Part shown: positions 1 through 7,023 of the stretch, piece by piece | Position numbering within the stretch: position 1 is the first letter of the stretch | Layout: each line of letters begins with the position of its first letter | Assembly (NCBI GenBank): GCA_024277475.1 | Contig: JAJRVC010000545.1 | Coordinates: forward strand, 1 to 10,850 | DNA from: Deltaproteobacteria bacterium | GTDB lineage: Bacteria > Desulfobacterota > Desulfobacteria > Desulfobacterales > JAFDCJ01 | Reading direction: 5' to 3' | DNA: 10,850 nucleotides | Notes under the pieces: generated by a model | The model's database searches: none | Told to the model about the DNA's origin: nothing | Seen by the model: only the letters and a program-made list of their open reading frames with translations | Program-made: the position numbers and the translations under genes

Positions 1-1
1 A

Positions 2-307
2 TCAGCCTTAACCCGGGAAATAGTGGAAATTGACCCCGGACGGCTTGCCCAGGAAGCTGCCTTTCTTGCAGACAGAAGTGATATTTCAGAGGAGATCGTA
101 CGGGCAAAAAGTCATATTCAACAGTTTCGGCACATCATGGATTCAGAAGAACCCGGGGGCAGAAAACTCAATTTTCTGTTACAGGAGCTGCACCGGGAAT
201 TTAATACCATGGGGTCTAAAATAGGCCAAGCCGATACATGCCACAGGATCGTTGATGTCAAATCAGAGCTTGAAAAGATCAGAGAGCAGATTCAAAATGT
301 GGAATAA
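2..307 (+). CDS. yicC: YicC/YloC-family endoribonuclease, C-terminal part (5' end outside window)
   Basis: Only the last 101 codons are present; the reading frame is open to the left edge, so the start lies outside. Family proteins are about 290 residues, so this is roughly the C-terminal third, the DUF1732 domain. The visible sequence carries family hallmarks: a DISEE stretch followed by an acidic/basic helix (SHIQQF), GRKLNFLLQELHREFNTMGSK, and a terminal ELEKIREQIQNVE, which is almost invariant in this family. Members from E. coli and Bacillus are described as endoribonucleases acting in RNA turnover. The next two genes are remA and gmk, the same order as yloC-remA-gmk in Bacillus, which supports the call. 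A 111-base gap follows before remA. The stop is TAA. Nothing looks broken in the visible part. Confidence 0.9.
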   Translation, partial: SALTREIVEIDPGRLAQEAAFLADRSDISEEIVRAKSHIQQFRHIMDSEEPGGRKLNFLLQELHREFNTMGSKIGQADTCHRIVDVKSELEKIREQIQNVE

Positions 308-362
308 AGGGCCGTTTGAACCTCTGAACTCATATTTCCATGACAGGTTTCAGCGGTAGAAA

Positions 363-392
363 TTGACGAGTCGAATTCAGGAACTTTTTAAG
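363..392 (+). promoter_or_regulatory. Possible weak sigma70-like promoter ahead of remA
   Basis: The 111-base gap between yicC and remA contains TTGACG at 363-368 and TTTAAG at 387-392, separated by 18 bases. The -35 is close to consensus but the -10 is only a partial match. It could give remA-gmk-rlmB their own start of transcription. It could equally be chance in a spacer that is simply read through from yicC. Confidence 0.25.
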
Positions 393-418
393 CAACAAAC
401 AGGTGAAAGGGAGGTAGG

Positions 419-673
419 ATGGATCAGAATTTGTTAAATATCGGCTTTGGGAGTACCGTGGTATCCGATCGGGTTGTGGCCATTGTATCCCCGAATTCCG
501 CCCCGATGAAGCGGCTCAAGGACGAAGCCCGGGAACAAAAACGGCTCATAGATGCCACCCGCGGCCGCAGAACCCGTTCCATTATTGTCATGGACAGCAA
601 TCACGTTGTGCTTTCCGCCATCCAGGCAGAAACCGTCTCCCAGCGTTATAACATGCAGAGAGAATCGAATTGA
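419..673 (+). CDS. remA: RemA-like DNA-binding regulator (DUF370 family)
   Basis: This 84-residue protein matches the small DUF370/RemA family almost end to end. It has the N-terminal [19 protein letters not shown] stretch (residues 7-25), the [13 protein letters not shown] helix (27-39), [11 protein letters not shown] (43-53) and the closing [17 protein letters not shown] (60-76). In Bacillus subtilis, RemA is a DNA-binding activator of biofilm matrix and osmoprotection genes and forms ring-like oligomers. The arginine-rich GRRTR loop fits a DNA-contacting role. What it regulates in this organism is unknown. The ATG at 419 is preceded by a purine-rich ribosome-binding region (AAAGGGAGG, 406-414). 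The stop overlaps the proposed TTG start of gmk, so the two are probably translationally coupled. Position between yicC and gmk is the standard context. Confidence 0.92.
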   Translation: MDQNLLNIGFGSTVVSDRVVAIVSPNSAPMKRLKDEAREQKRLIDATRGRRTRSIIVMDSNHVVLSAIQAETVSQRYNMQRESN

Positions 674-1293
674 ATCGAATGAACGAGCAGAAATTGGAAA
701 AGATCCGGAAAAAAAGAACATCCAGCGTGATTACAAAACCAGGTTTTCTTTTTATTGTTTCGGCGCCATCCGGCGCGGGCAAATCAACCCTTTGCCGCGC
801 TGTACTGGATTTTTTTTCGGATCTGGTTTATTCGGTTTCTTACACCACAAGATCGCCGCGCCGCGGAGAACAAAACGGTGTGGATTACCACTTTATTGCT
901 AAAGACGAGTTCGAAAAAGGAATCGCATGCGGTCGTTGGGCCGAATGGGCAGAGGTGCACGACCATTATTACGGAACCTCTGCAGACTTTCTGGATGGAG
1001 AGTTAAGCGTCGGTCGGGATATTCTGCTTGATATCGACATTCAAGGCACACGCCAGATTCTGCAGCGTTATCCGGATGGAGTTACCATCTTTATTATGCC
1101 GCCGACCTTGGAAACTTTAAAATTCCGATTACAATCCCGCGGTACCGACAGCCCTGAGGTCATTGCCGTTCGTTTGAAAAATGCCCGGGAAGAAATGGCT
1201 CAAAGGGATCTCTACCACCATATTATTACCAATGATCGACTGAAGGATGCGGTTGCGGAACTGATCGCCATTATTGAGAAGTATCGTTCGTGA
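670..1293 (+). CDS. gmk: Guanylate kinase
   Basis: The enzyme phosphorylates GMP (and dGMP) to the diphosphate with ATP, in the cytoplasm. All core elements are visible: the P-loop SGAGKST (residues 34-40), the GMP-binding [11 protein letters not shown] (57-67) with the following NGVDYHF, the [13 protein letters not shown] segment (92-104), and LLDIDIQG (119-126). A lid region with [11 protein letters not shown] follows. Length 207 is normal for the family, counting a basic N-terminal extension of about 24 residues before the P-loop domain. The start is uncertain. TTG at 670 overlaps the remA stop (TTGA) and has AGAGAG (657-662) 7 bases upstream. ATG at 679 has no clear ribosome-binding site at a normal distance. 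The gene ends overlapping the GTG start of rlmB. Confidence 0.95.
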   Translation: MNRMNEQKLEKIRKKRTSSVITKPGFLFIVSAPSGAGKSTLCRAVLDFFSDLVYSVSYTTRSPRRGEQNGVDYHFIAKDEFEKGIACGRWAEWAEVHDHYYGTSADFLDGELSVGRDILLDIDIQGTRQILQRYPDGVTIFIMPPTLETLKFRLQSRGTDSPEVIAVRLKNAREEMAQRDLYHHIITNDRLKDAVAELIAIIEKYRS

Positions 1294-2033
1294 AATCTGA
1301 ATTACTATATGGTATCCATCCGGTATTTGAAGCCCTGACCGCCGGACGGAGACGTGTTTACAAGATTTATCTTGATAAAGGGAAAAAATCCGGGCGCCTT
1401 ACTCAAATAGAGTCGATGGCCGAAGCCGGAGGTGTTTTGAAAAAAAGCATCGGTTCTGCTGATCTCAAAGCTCTAACCGGCACGATCGGCCATCAGGGAG
1501 CAGCCGCAGTGGTAAGTCCGTACCCCCAGGTTACTGTCCAGGACATGCTGCAAAAGGTTCAAGGTGAGAAAGGAAATTATTTTTTGCTGATCCTGGACAA
1601 CATTCAGGATCCCCAGAATCTGGGGGCCATCATCAGGACTGCGCTGTGTGTCGGCATTCATGGCGTCATTGTTCCCAAAGACCGCAGCGCCTCTCCGACT
1701 CCTGCGGTTTCCAAAGCCTCTGCCGGAGCACTGGAGCACATCCGCCTGGTCCGGGTAACCAATCTGGTGCAAACCATTAAACATTGTAAAAACAGCGGGC
1801 TTTGGGTCATAGGCCTGCAGAAAGATACGGCGCTATCGATTTATAGAGCGGATCTGAGCGGATCGATTGCCTTTGTGCTTGGTGGAGAGCAAAAGGGAAT
1901 ACGCCGTCTGGTAAAAAAGAATTGTGATTTTCTGGTTTCCATTCCCCAGCAGGGAGCGCTAAATTCTCTTAATGCTTCAGTGGCTGCAGCGGTTGCTATG
2001 TTTGAAGCGTTTCGACAAAGAAACAATGAATGA
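1290..2033 (+). CDS. rlmB: 23S rRNA 2'-O-ribose methyltransferase, SpoU/TrmH family (RlmB-like)
   Basis: This 247-residue SPOUT methyltransferase has an N-terminal L30e-like substrate-binding domain (about residues 1-76, beginning with the typical LYGIHPVFEAL). The catalytic SpoU domain follows (about 97-245). The three family motifs are present: motif 1 DNIQDPQNLGAIIRTA (103-118, Arg116 catalytic-type), motif 2 LGGEQKG (197-203), and motif 3 IPQQGALNSLNASVA (218-232), which forms the knotted AdoMet site. The family transfers a methyl group from AdoMet to a ribose 2'-OH. RlmB modifies a guanosine in 23S rRNA (G2251 in E. coli). The exact target here is inferred; a tRNA or other rRNA site is possible. 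The GTG start at 1290 overlaps the gmk stop in GTGA, indicating translational coupling. Confidence 0.9.
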   Translation: MKSELLYGIHPVFEALTAGRRRVYKIYLDKGKKSGRLTQIESMAEAGGVLKKSIGSADLKALTGTIGHQGAAAVVSPYPQVTVQDMLQKVQGEKGNYFLLILDNIQDPQNLGAIIRTALCVGIHGVIVPKDRSASPTPAVSKASAGALEHIRLVRVTNLVQTIKHCKNSGLWVIGLQKDTALSIYRADLSGSIAFVLGGEQKGIRRLVKKNCDFLVSIPQQGALNSLNASVAAAVAMFEAFRQRNNE

Positions 2034-2060
2034 CGAATATCGAAGCAAGAAATTCCGGTT

Positions 2061-2927
2061 ATGTCCGCGATAGTAAAAAAAATTTACAAGATCCTCTCAG
2101 AGACGGTTTTTCCACCGAAATGTTTAGTCTGCAGACGGTTCACTAAATCACCGGAGGGCGATTATAATAGCTTTGCAGGTGAGACTGATTTGAGCTTGAC
2201 AGTCCGGATCCATCTTGAACGATCGTTGTCGCGATATTTGTGCCGGCACTGCATCGAAGGACTGATTGCGGTTGAATCACCGCTGTGCAACTGCTGCGGG
2301 CTACCGTTTGAAAGCCGACATGGGTTAGATCACCTTTGCGGTGATTGCAGCGTATCACCGAAAAAATTTAGAATCGCCCGTGCACCTCTGGTATACGAGC
2401 AGATATTCACAGAGGTTATCCATTGTTATAAATATAAAGGCAAAATTCAGCTGGCTCGACCGCTTGGTGAACTTCTCTTGACGGCCTTCAGGCTTTTTTG
2501 GAAAAAAAACAGCATTGACGTTGTGGTGCCGGTACCGCTTCATCTAAAAAAGCTCAGAAAGCGGGGCTTCAATCAGGCCTATCTTTTGACTCGAAACTGG
2601 CAAACCATCGCCGAAAAGGTGCCCTGCGGTCTGAGCGGTCTTCGGATTGAGCGTGATGTTTTAGTCAGAACTGTTGCCACGGCACCGCAAACGGGTCTTG
2701 GCCGCAGACAACGGGCAGCAAATATAAAAGATGCCTTTGAACTTGTAGATGAAACAAAGATTATCGATAAAAGGATATTGCTGATTGATGATGTCTATAC
2801 CACCGGCGCAACGGTAGATGAATGTGCGCGCCTGTTGTTACACCATGGCGCAGCCCATGTTGATGTGCTCAGCCTGGCGCGGGCGGTCTATTATGGTGAT
2901 TCCCCAATAACGTTACATAGAATATGA
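2061..2927 (+). CDS. comF: ComF-family phosphoribosyltransferase-like protein
   Basis: The 288-residue protein has a cysteine-rich N-terminal region: C21-x2-C24, C61-x2-C64, C76/C78/C79 and C93-x2-C96, zinc-ribbon-like. A phosphoribosyltransferase domain follows. Its hallmarks are VVVPVPLHLKKLRKRGFNQA (154-173), the QTGLGRRQRAANIKDAF stretch (210-226), and the PRPP-binding loop LLIDDVYTTGAT (240-251). ComF proteins are needed for DNA uptake in naturally competent bacteria, where they act in the cytoplasm with ComFA or PriA-type helicases. Many non-competent bacteria also carry them, and the substrate is unsettled. It is longer than the usual roughly 240 residues because of about 30 extra residues between the first two Cys pairs (about 29-57). 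It starts 27 bases after rlmB with only a weak ribosome-binding site. Confidence 0.87.
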   Translation: MSAIVKKIYKILSETVFPPKCLVCRRFTKSPEGDYNSFAGETDLSLTVRIHLERSLSRYLCRHCIEGLIAVESPLCNCCGLPFESRHGLDHLCGDCSVSPKKFRIARAPLVYEQIFTEVIHCYKYKGKIQLARPLGELLLTAFRLFWKKNSIDVVVPVPLHLKKLRKRGFNQAYLLTRNWQTIAEKVPCGLSGLRIERDVLVRTVATAPQTGLGRRQRAANIKDAFELVDETKIIDKRILLIDDVYTTGATVDECARLLLHHGAAHVDVLSLARAVYYGDSPITLHRI

Positions 2928-2968
2928 TTTTTACAACCTGAGAGAGGTGTTGAGTTTCAACCAATTAA

Positions 2969-3460
2969 ATGGATGCTTTATCTAAAATAATTACGGCTGA
3001 AAAGCTTGCAACCCGGCTGGATGAGGCTCATACCTCCGGGAAAAAAGTGGTTTTTACCAACGGATGCTTTGATATTCTGCATGCCGGCCATGTCAGGTAT
3101 CTGGCGGCAGCCGGAGCCGAAGGAGATCTGTTGGTGGTTGGCCTGAACAGTGACGTTTCGGTACGGTTGATAAAGGGGGATAAACGGCCGATTGTGCATC
3201 AGGATCACAGGGCCGAAGTCCTGGCAAGCCTTGGCTGTGTGGATTATGTGGTGCTTTTTGATTCACCGGACCCCTTGGCGCTTATTCAGGCACTGAAACC
3301 GGATGTGCTGATTAAAGGAGCCGACTGGACTGAGGAAACGATCGTCGGTAGTGAGTTTGTTAAATCAAACGGTGGCAGGGTGGTGCGGATTTCATTGGTA
3401 GCGGAAGTTTCCACCAGTCAGATTATTGAAAAAATCCTGGAATTGCACGGGCAGCACTGA
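2969..3460 (+). CDS. rfaE2: D-glycero-beta-D-manno-heptose 1-phosphate adenylyltransferase, stand-alone (RfaE2/HldC type)
   Basis: The product is 163 residues, a nucleotidyltransferase of the cytidylyltransferase-like superfamily. Family motifs are NGCFDILHAGH (31-41, containing the HxGH nucleotide-binding signature at 38-41), GLNSD (58-62), KGDKRP (69-74), KGADW (116-120) and the C-terminal STSQIIEKI (148-156). It corresponds to the C-terminal half of E. coli HldE and would make ADP-heptose from heptose 1-phosphate for the lipopolysaccharide inner core. The kinase half is not fused here and must be encoded elsewhere. ATG at 2969 is the first start after an in-frame stop (TGA at 2951). The nearest strong purine run (AGAGAGGTG, 2941-2949) lies about 19 bases upstream, unusually far. 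The stop is 4 bases before pgeF. Confidence 0.92.
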   Translation: MDALSKIITAEKLATRLDEAHTSGKKVVFTNGCFDILHAGHVRYLAAAGAEGDLLVVGLNSDVSVRLIKGDKRPIVHQDHRAEVLASLGCVDYVVLFDSPDPLALIQALKPDVLIKGADWTEETIVGSEFVKSNGGRVVRISLVAEVSTSQIIEKILELHGQH

Positions 3461-3464
3461 TCAG

Positions 3465-4250
3465 ATGATACTGAAGGCTCAAAACGGCGTATTTGATTAT
3501 CAGTTTAGCAATCTGGCCGCCTGTAGCGGGATAGATCACCGGATTTTTACCCGTAACTCCGGATATAGCCAACCGCCCTTTGCAAGTTTGAATGTCAGCT
3601 TCGGTATTGGTGATACCCCCAAAAATGTTTCCGAAAACCGGGGTATTATCTCCCGCTTCATGGGAGCCGGCCAGCTTATTTTCGCCCGGCAGGTTCATGG
3701 GCGTGAGATTGCAGTGTTGAGCCTCGATAACGAAAAAAAAAGCATAGCTATCGCCAACCGGTCCTTTACCGCGGATGCCATGGTGACGGACATTTGTGGT
3801 ACAAATATAGCCATTCAAGTTGCCGACTGTCAGGCGGTGTTGTTGTATGAGCCCACTAGACGGGTGATTGCCAACGTACATTGCGGTTGGCGCGGGAGCG
3901 TCCAAAATATTATCGGCCGTACCGTTGAGGTCATGGAACAGCATTTCGACTGCCGCCCCGGCCGAATACGGGCTGGTATCGGTCCTTCTCTGGGACCCTG
4001 TTGCGCTGAGTTCGTCAATTACAGCAAAGAGATTCCCATGGAATTTTGGCAATACAAGGACTCAAACGAATATTTTGATTTTTGGTCTTTAAGCAGAGAC
4101 CAATTGAAGCGGACCGGTGTTGCCGAAATCAACATTGAGTCCAGTGGGATCTGCACCCGGTGTCATACGGACGACTTTTTTTCCTATCGCGCCGAAAAAA
4201 CGACCGGCAGATTTGCCGCGGTTATAGGGCTTACAGAAAGGAAATTATGA
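3465..4250 (+). CDS. pgeF: Laccase-domain protein PgeF/YfiH (peptidoglycan editing factor, multi-copper polyphenol oxidoreductase family)
   Basis: The 261-residue protein belongs to the YfiH/YlmD/DUF152 family. The conserved metal-site residues are visible as FARQVHG (His78), VADCQAVLLYEP (Cys122) and HCGWRGSVQNIIGRTV (His139). Supporting motifs are LNVSFGIGD (43-50), GIGPSLGPCCAEF (171-183) and CTRCHTDDFFSYRAEKTTGR (230-249). E. coli PgeF removes wrongly incorporated L-Ser from peptidoglycan precursors. Other family members have purine nucleoside phosphorylase/adenosine deaminase activity, so both roles are open. Most members read HAGW where this one has HCGW. The ATG at 3465 lies 4 bases after the rfaE2 stop. 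An upstream in-frame TTG at 3426 would add 13 residues inside rfaE2 and is less likely. The stop overlaps the pyrK start (ATGA). Confidence 0.9.
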   Translation: MILKAQNGVFDYQFSNLAACSGIDHRIFTRNSGYSQPPFASLNVSFGIGDTPKNVSENRGIISRFMGAGQLIFARQVHGREIAVLSLDNEKKSIAIANRSFTADAMVTDICGTNIAIQVADCQAVLLYEPTRRVIANVHCGWRGSVQNIIGRTVEVMEQHFDCRPGRIRAGIGPSLGPCCAEFVNYSKEIPMEFWQYKDSNEYFDFWSLSRDQLKRTGVAEINIESSGICTRCHTDDFFSYRAEKTTGRFAAVIGLTERKL

Positions 4251-5044
4251 TTCAACAATCGGTCAAAGTTTTGTGGAACAAAAAACTAAGCACTGCTTAT
4301 TATAATATCGGTTTGTCCTGTTCCGGCCATTATTCTTCGGCGAAACCGGGACAGTTCGTGATGCTGGGTTTATCCGGACAGACGGCCCCCCTGTTACGCC
4401 GTCCGTTTTCAATCCACAATCTGCTGATCTCCAATGGAATCACCTATGGTCTTGAATTGTTATACAAAGTGGTCGGGACTGCAACCACATCGCTGGCACA
4501 GCGGAAAGCCGGAGACATTGTTGATGTTTTCGGGCCTCTGGGGTCAGGTTTTCTTATTCCCTCCGGGACTAAACGCATTTTTATGGTAGCCGGAGGAGTC
4601 GGTGTTGCCCCCCTGGTGTTTCTGGTATCCGACCTTCACCGTAAGAGTATCGACCTTTCAAGCTGCCGGGCATTTATCGGAGGCCGTACCAAAGAGGACC
4701 TGTTGTGCCACAATGAATTTTTAGAACTTGGAGTTTCGGTACTCACCACTACGGATGATGGCAGTGCCGGGGATCAATGTCTGGTGACCCATCCGTTGGA
4801 AAAGGCCCTATGTCACGCGGTACCGGATGTCATTGTAGCCTGTGGGCCTATGGACATGCTGGCGTGCGTGGTCGGTATCGCTGAAAATCGCGAGGTTCCC
4901 TGCCAGGTTTCCATTGAAACCATGATGGCCTGCGGGATGGGTGCCTGCCTGGGATGTGCGGTTGACTCCCGCATCGACGCAAAACACTATTTACATGCCT
5001 GTATAGATGGACCGGTTTTTCCTGCCGACGTCCTAAAATTTTAA
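4247..5044 (+). CDS. pyrK: Dihydroorotate dehydrogenase electron-transfer subunit (PyrK-type, FAD/2Fe-2S)
   Basis: This 265-residue iron-sulfur flavoprotein belongs to the ferredoxin-NADP reductase superfamily. Visible elements are GQFVML (35-40), the FAD-binding RRPFSI (51-56), a flavin/phosphate segment with VFGPLGSGF (94-102), the nucleotide-binding AGGVGVAPL (115-123), and ACGPMDML (198-205). The PyrK-type 2Fe-2S site is CGMGACLGC plus a distal cysteine (C229, C234, C237, C252). With PyrD1B it passes electrons from dihydroorotate oxidation to NAD+ in pyrimidine synthesis. No pyrD follows here; the next genes are atp. Related subunits (glutamate synthase small-subunit-like or sulfhydrogenase gamma types) are an alternative. 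The ATG at 4247 overlaps the pgeF stop and has AAGGAAA (4238-4244) upstream; the frame is open further upstream but that stretch lies inside pgeF. Confidence 0.88.
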   Translation: MIQQSVKVLWNKKLSTAYYNIGLSCSGHYSSAKPGQFVMLGLSGQTAPLLRRPFSIHNLLISNGITYGLELLYKVVGTATTSLAQRKAGDIVDVFGPLGSGFLIPSGTKRIFMVAGGVGVAPLVFLVSDLHRKSIDLSSCRAFIGGRTKEDLLCHNEFLELGVSVLTTTDDGSAGDQCLVTHPLEKALCHAVPDVIVACGPMDMLACVVGIAENREVPCQVSIETMMACGMGACLGCAVDSRIDAKHYLHACIDGPVFPADVLKF

Positions 5045-5076
5045 TTTGAGTTTACCGAAAAATTATAAATTTTGCA

Positions 5077-5105
5077 TTGACTTGCAACCAATCCTTTGTT
5101 AGGTT
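5077..5105 (+). promoter_or_regulatory. Probable sigma70-type promoter of the atpZIBE operon
   Basis: TTGACT (5077-5082) and TAGGTT (5100-5105) are separated by exactly 17 bases, in the AT-rich 121-base gap between pyrK and atpZ. The -35 matches 5 of 6 consensus bases, while the -10 is weaker (3 of 6). Transcription would begin near 5112, leaving about 54 bases of leader before the ATG at 5166. This placement also argues against the upstream ATG at 5124, which would have almost no leader and no ribosome-binding site. Confidence 0.5.
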
Positions 5106-5165
5106 CTGAACCTTTAAATCGATATGGTTTCAGACTCTGTTTGGTGGGAAAAGGATGCCATTCCC

Positions 5166-5384
5166 ATGGAAAAAGAAACGAGACGTGCGTTCAAAGAGTT
5201 GGCCTATTACAGTAGTCTCGGCCTTTCCGTCTCACTTGCTGTTTTCATCGGCCTTGCTATTGGGGTCGTACTGGACCGTAAGTTTGAGACATCACCATGG
5301 TTTACACTGGTTTTTTTAGCACTCGGCATTGCCGCGGGTTTTAGAAATATCGCGCTTGTTATAAAAAGAGCACGGAAATTTTAA
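5166..5384 (+). CDS. atpZ: AtpZ/AtpI-family small membrane protein, F0 assembly/accessory
   Basis: The 72-residue protein has two predicted membrane helices (about residues 16-36 and 45-62). They are joined by VVLDRKFETSPWF, which matches the AtpZ consensus of a short loop with LDR...TSPW. The first helix opens with LAYYSSLGLS and the second ends LGIAAGFRNI, followed by a basic tail. AtpZ proteins sit at the head of atp operons and have been linked with AtpI to Mg2+/Ca2+ handling and c-ring assembly; the exact job is not settled. I prefer ATG at 5166 because AAAAGGA lies upstream (5149-5154). The in-frame ATG at 5124 would add 14 poorly conserved residues and lacks a ribosome-binding site. 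The stop is 22 bases before atpI. Confidence 0.88.
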   Translation: MEKETRRAFKELAYYSSLGLSVSLAVFIGLAIGVVLDRKFETSPWFTLVFLALGIAAGFRNIALVIKRARKF

Positions 5385-5406
5385 GAGACAAACGGACATT
5401 ACCAAA

Positions 5407-5793
5407 GTGGAAATTCAACAGCGGATACTGGCATTTGTCACCCGAACAAACTGGATTCTGTTTGTTGGTGCCAGTATCATCGGATTTATGCTTTTTCCTG
5501 CTAATTATGCCAGGGGTGTGCTTTTTGGCGGTTTGCTTGTTACGGTGAATTTTCATTTGCTGGCCCGGACGTTGAGAACCGCCTTGGCCCCGGCACATCT
5601 TTCTTCCCATAATGTTGTTATCGCGAAATATTTCCTTCGTTTCATCGGCAGCGGACTCATTATTTTTGTGCTTATTGCCGGACACTTTGTGCATCCCCTG
5701 GGACTCATCATTGGACTCTCCGTGGTGGTTTTCAGCATAATACTTGCTACCCTGCGCGAATTTACAAAACTAATTTTCAAGGAGGCTGTTTAA
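5407..5793 (+). CDS. atpI: ATP synthase subunit I (AtpI-like, ATP-synt_I family)
   Basis: The 128-residue hydrophobic protein has four predicted membrane helices (about residues 14-31, 34-52, 73-93 and 97-115). This is the topology of the ATP-synt_I family, which precedes atpB in many bacteria. GVLFGGLLVTVNFHLLARTLR (37-57) is the most family-like stretch. AtpI is a chaperone-like factor that helps assemble the c-ring; it is usually not essential. Sequence conservation in the family is low, so the call rests on topology, size and position immediately upstream of atpB. The start is GTG at 5407, with only a weak purine stretch (GGAC near 5394) upstream. The TAA stop is 2 bases before the atpB start, so coupling is likely. 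Confidence 0.85.
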   Translation: MEIQQRILAFVTRTNWILFVGASIIGFMLFPANYARGVLFGGLLVTVNFHLLARTLRTALAPAHLSSHNVVIAKYFLRFIGSGLIIFVLIAGHFVHPLGLIIGLSVVVFSIILATLREFTKLIFKEAV

Positions 5794-5795
5794 GG

Positions 5796-6485
5796 ATGGA
5801 ACATCCCTATCTATTTTTAGTCAAGCTGTTTGAGTTAATCGGATTGGGGCATTTTGCAGAGACATATCCCCATGTCATTTACTCCTGGTTTGCTATCCTT
5901 TTACTCATTGGATTTGCGACGCTGGCGACCCGAAAAATAGAAATGATTCCTACCAAAGCACAAAATTTATTCGAGCTTATTATCTCGGCAATGGAAAAAT
6001 TTATGGTCGATATCACCGGCGAAGAAGGCCGCTGGTTCTTTCCGATTATTGCAACCACATTTTTTTACATTGCAACCTGCAACTTACTGGGACTGGTACC
6101 CGGTTTTTACCCTCCGACCGCCAGCATCAATACCACTGCAGCCTGTGCAATCCCGGTGGTTGTCTTTACCCATGTGATCGGTGTGAGATACCATGGTATT
6201 AAATATATTAAACATTTTCTCGGACCCGTGTGGTGGCTGATTCCGATCATTTTGCCTATCGAGATCATCGGCCACTTGGCAAGAATTTTATCCCTTTCCT
6301 TCAGGCTTTTCGGCAACATCACCGGTCATGAACTGGTGCTGATGATATTGTTCATGCTGGCCGGTGCCTTCTTTGCACCACTGCCGATTATGGCCATGGG
6401 TGTCTTTGTGGCCTTTGTTCAGGCCTTTGTATTTTTTTTGCTCTCGATTATGTATTTCAGTGGTGCCATGGAAGAGGCACACTAA
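5796..6485 (+). CDS. atpB: F0F1 ATP synthase subunit a
   Basis: The 229-residue polytopic membrane protein provides the two half-channels through which ions reach and leave the c-ring. Key features are the essential stator arginine in LSFRLFGNI (Arg170, equivalent to E. coli Arg210), Glu179 nine residues later (the E. coli Glu219 position), and Gln209 in FVQAFVFFLLSIMYFSGAMEEAH (the Gln252 position). FFPIIATTFFYIATCNLLGLVPG (81-103) is the conserved second-helix motif. The E. coli His245 position appears to be Gly202. It is shorter than E. coli subunit a (271), as is common in bacteria with a reduced N-terminus. A good AAGGAG (5779-5784) lies in the end of atpI. Followed by a 168-base gap before atpE. 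Confidence 0.96.
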   Translation: MEHPYLFLVKLFELIGLGHFAETYPHVIYSWFAILLLIGFATLATRKIEMIPTKAQNLFELIISAMEKFMVDITGEEGRWFFPIIATTFFYIATCNLLGLVPGFYPPTASINTTAACAIPVVVFTHVIGVRYHGIKYIKHFLGPVWWLIPIILPIEIIGHLARILSLSFRLFGNITGHELVLMILFMLAGAFFAPLPIMAMGVFVAFVQAFVFFLLSIMYFSGAMEEAH

Positions 6486-6935
<450 letters not shown>

Positions 6936-6952
6936 AAGCAGAAGATGCGTTA

Positions 6953-6996
6953 GCTAGTGCCCATCCACGAAGCCTTTTTTATCCATGGGCACTGGC
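6953..6996. repeat. 12-base inverted repeat downstream of atpE
   Basis: GCTAGTGCCCAT (6953-6964) pairs with ATGGGCACTGGC (6985-6996). Eleven pairs are Watson-Crick and one is G-U in the plus-strand transcript, around a 20-base loop that contains a run of six T. No T-run follows the stem, so it is not a standard intrinsic terminator. It may act as a 3'-end stabilising hairpin of the atp mRNA or be a remnant of a repeat. Confidence 0.7.
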
Positions 6997-7023
6997 GTAA
7001 GTTTCCAATTCAGAAATGAGCAA

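Noticed and set aside
3426..3464. TTG start for pgeF inside rfaE2
   Set aside because: The ATG at 3465, four bases after the rfaE2 stop, gives the usual family length; the extra 13 residues are only translated rfaE2 sequence in another frame.
3423..4052. 209-codon open frame on the minus strand opposite pgeF
   Set aside because: It lies fully opposite pgeF, which has clear family motifs. The antisense protein shows no recognisable domain.
5035..5075. AT-rich imperfect inverted repeat just after pyrK as a terminator
   Set aside because: The stem would be almost only A-T pairs with mismatches and without a GC core, so it is too weak to call.
5124..5165. Earlier ATG start for atpZ at 5124
   Set aside because: No ribosome-binding site, almost no leader after the proposed promoter, and the extra 14 residues are not typical of AtpZ.
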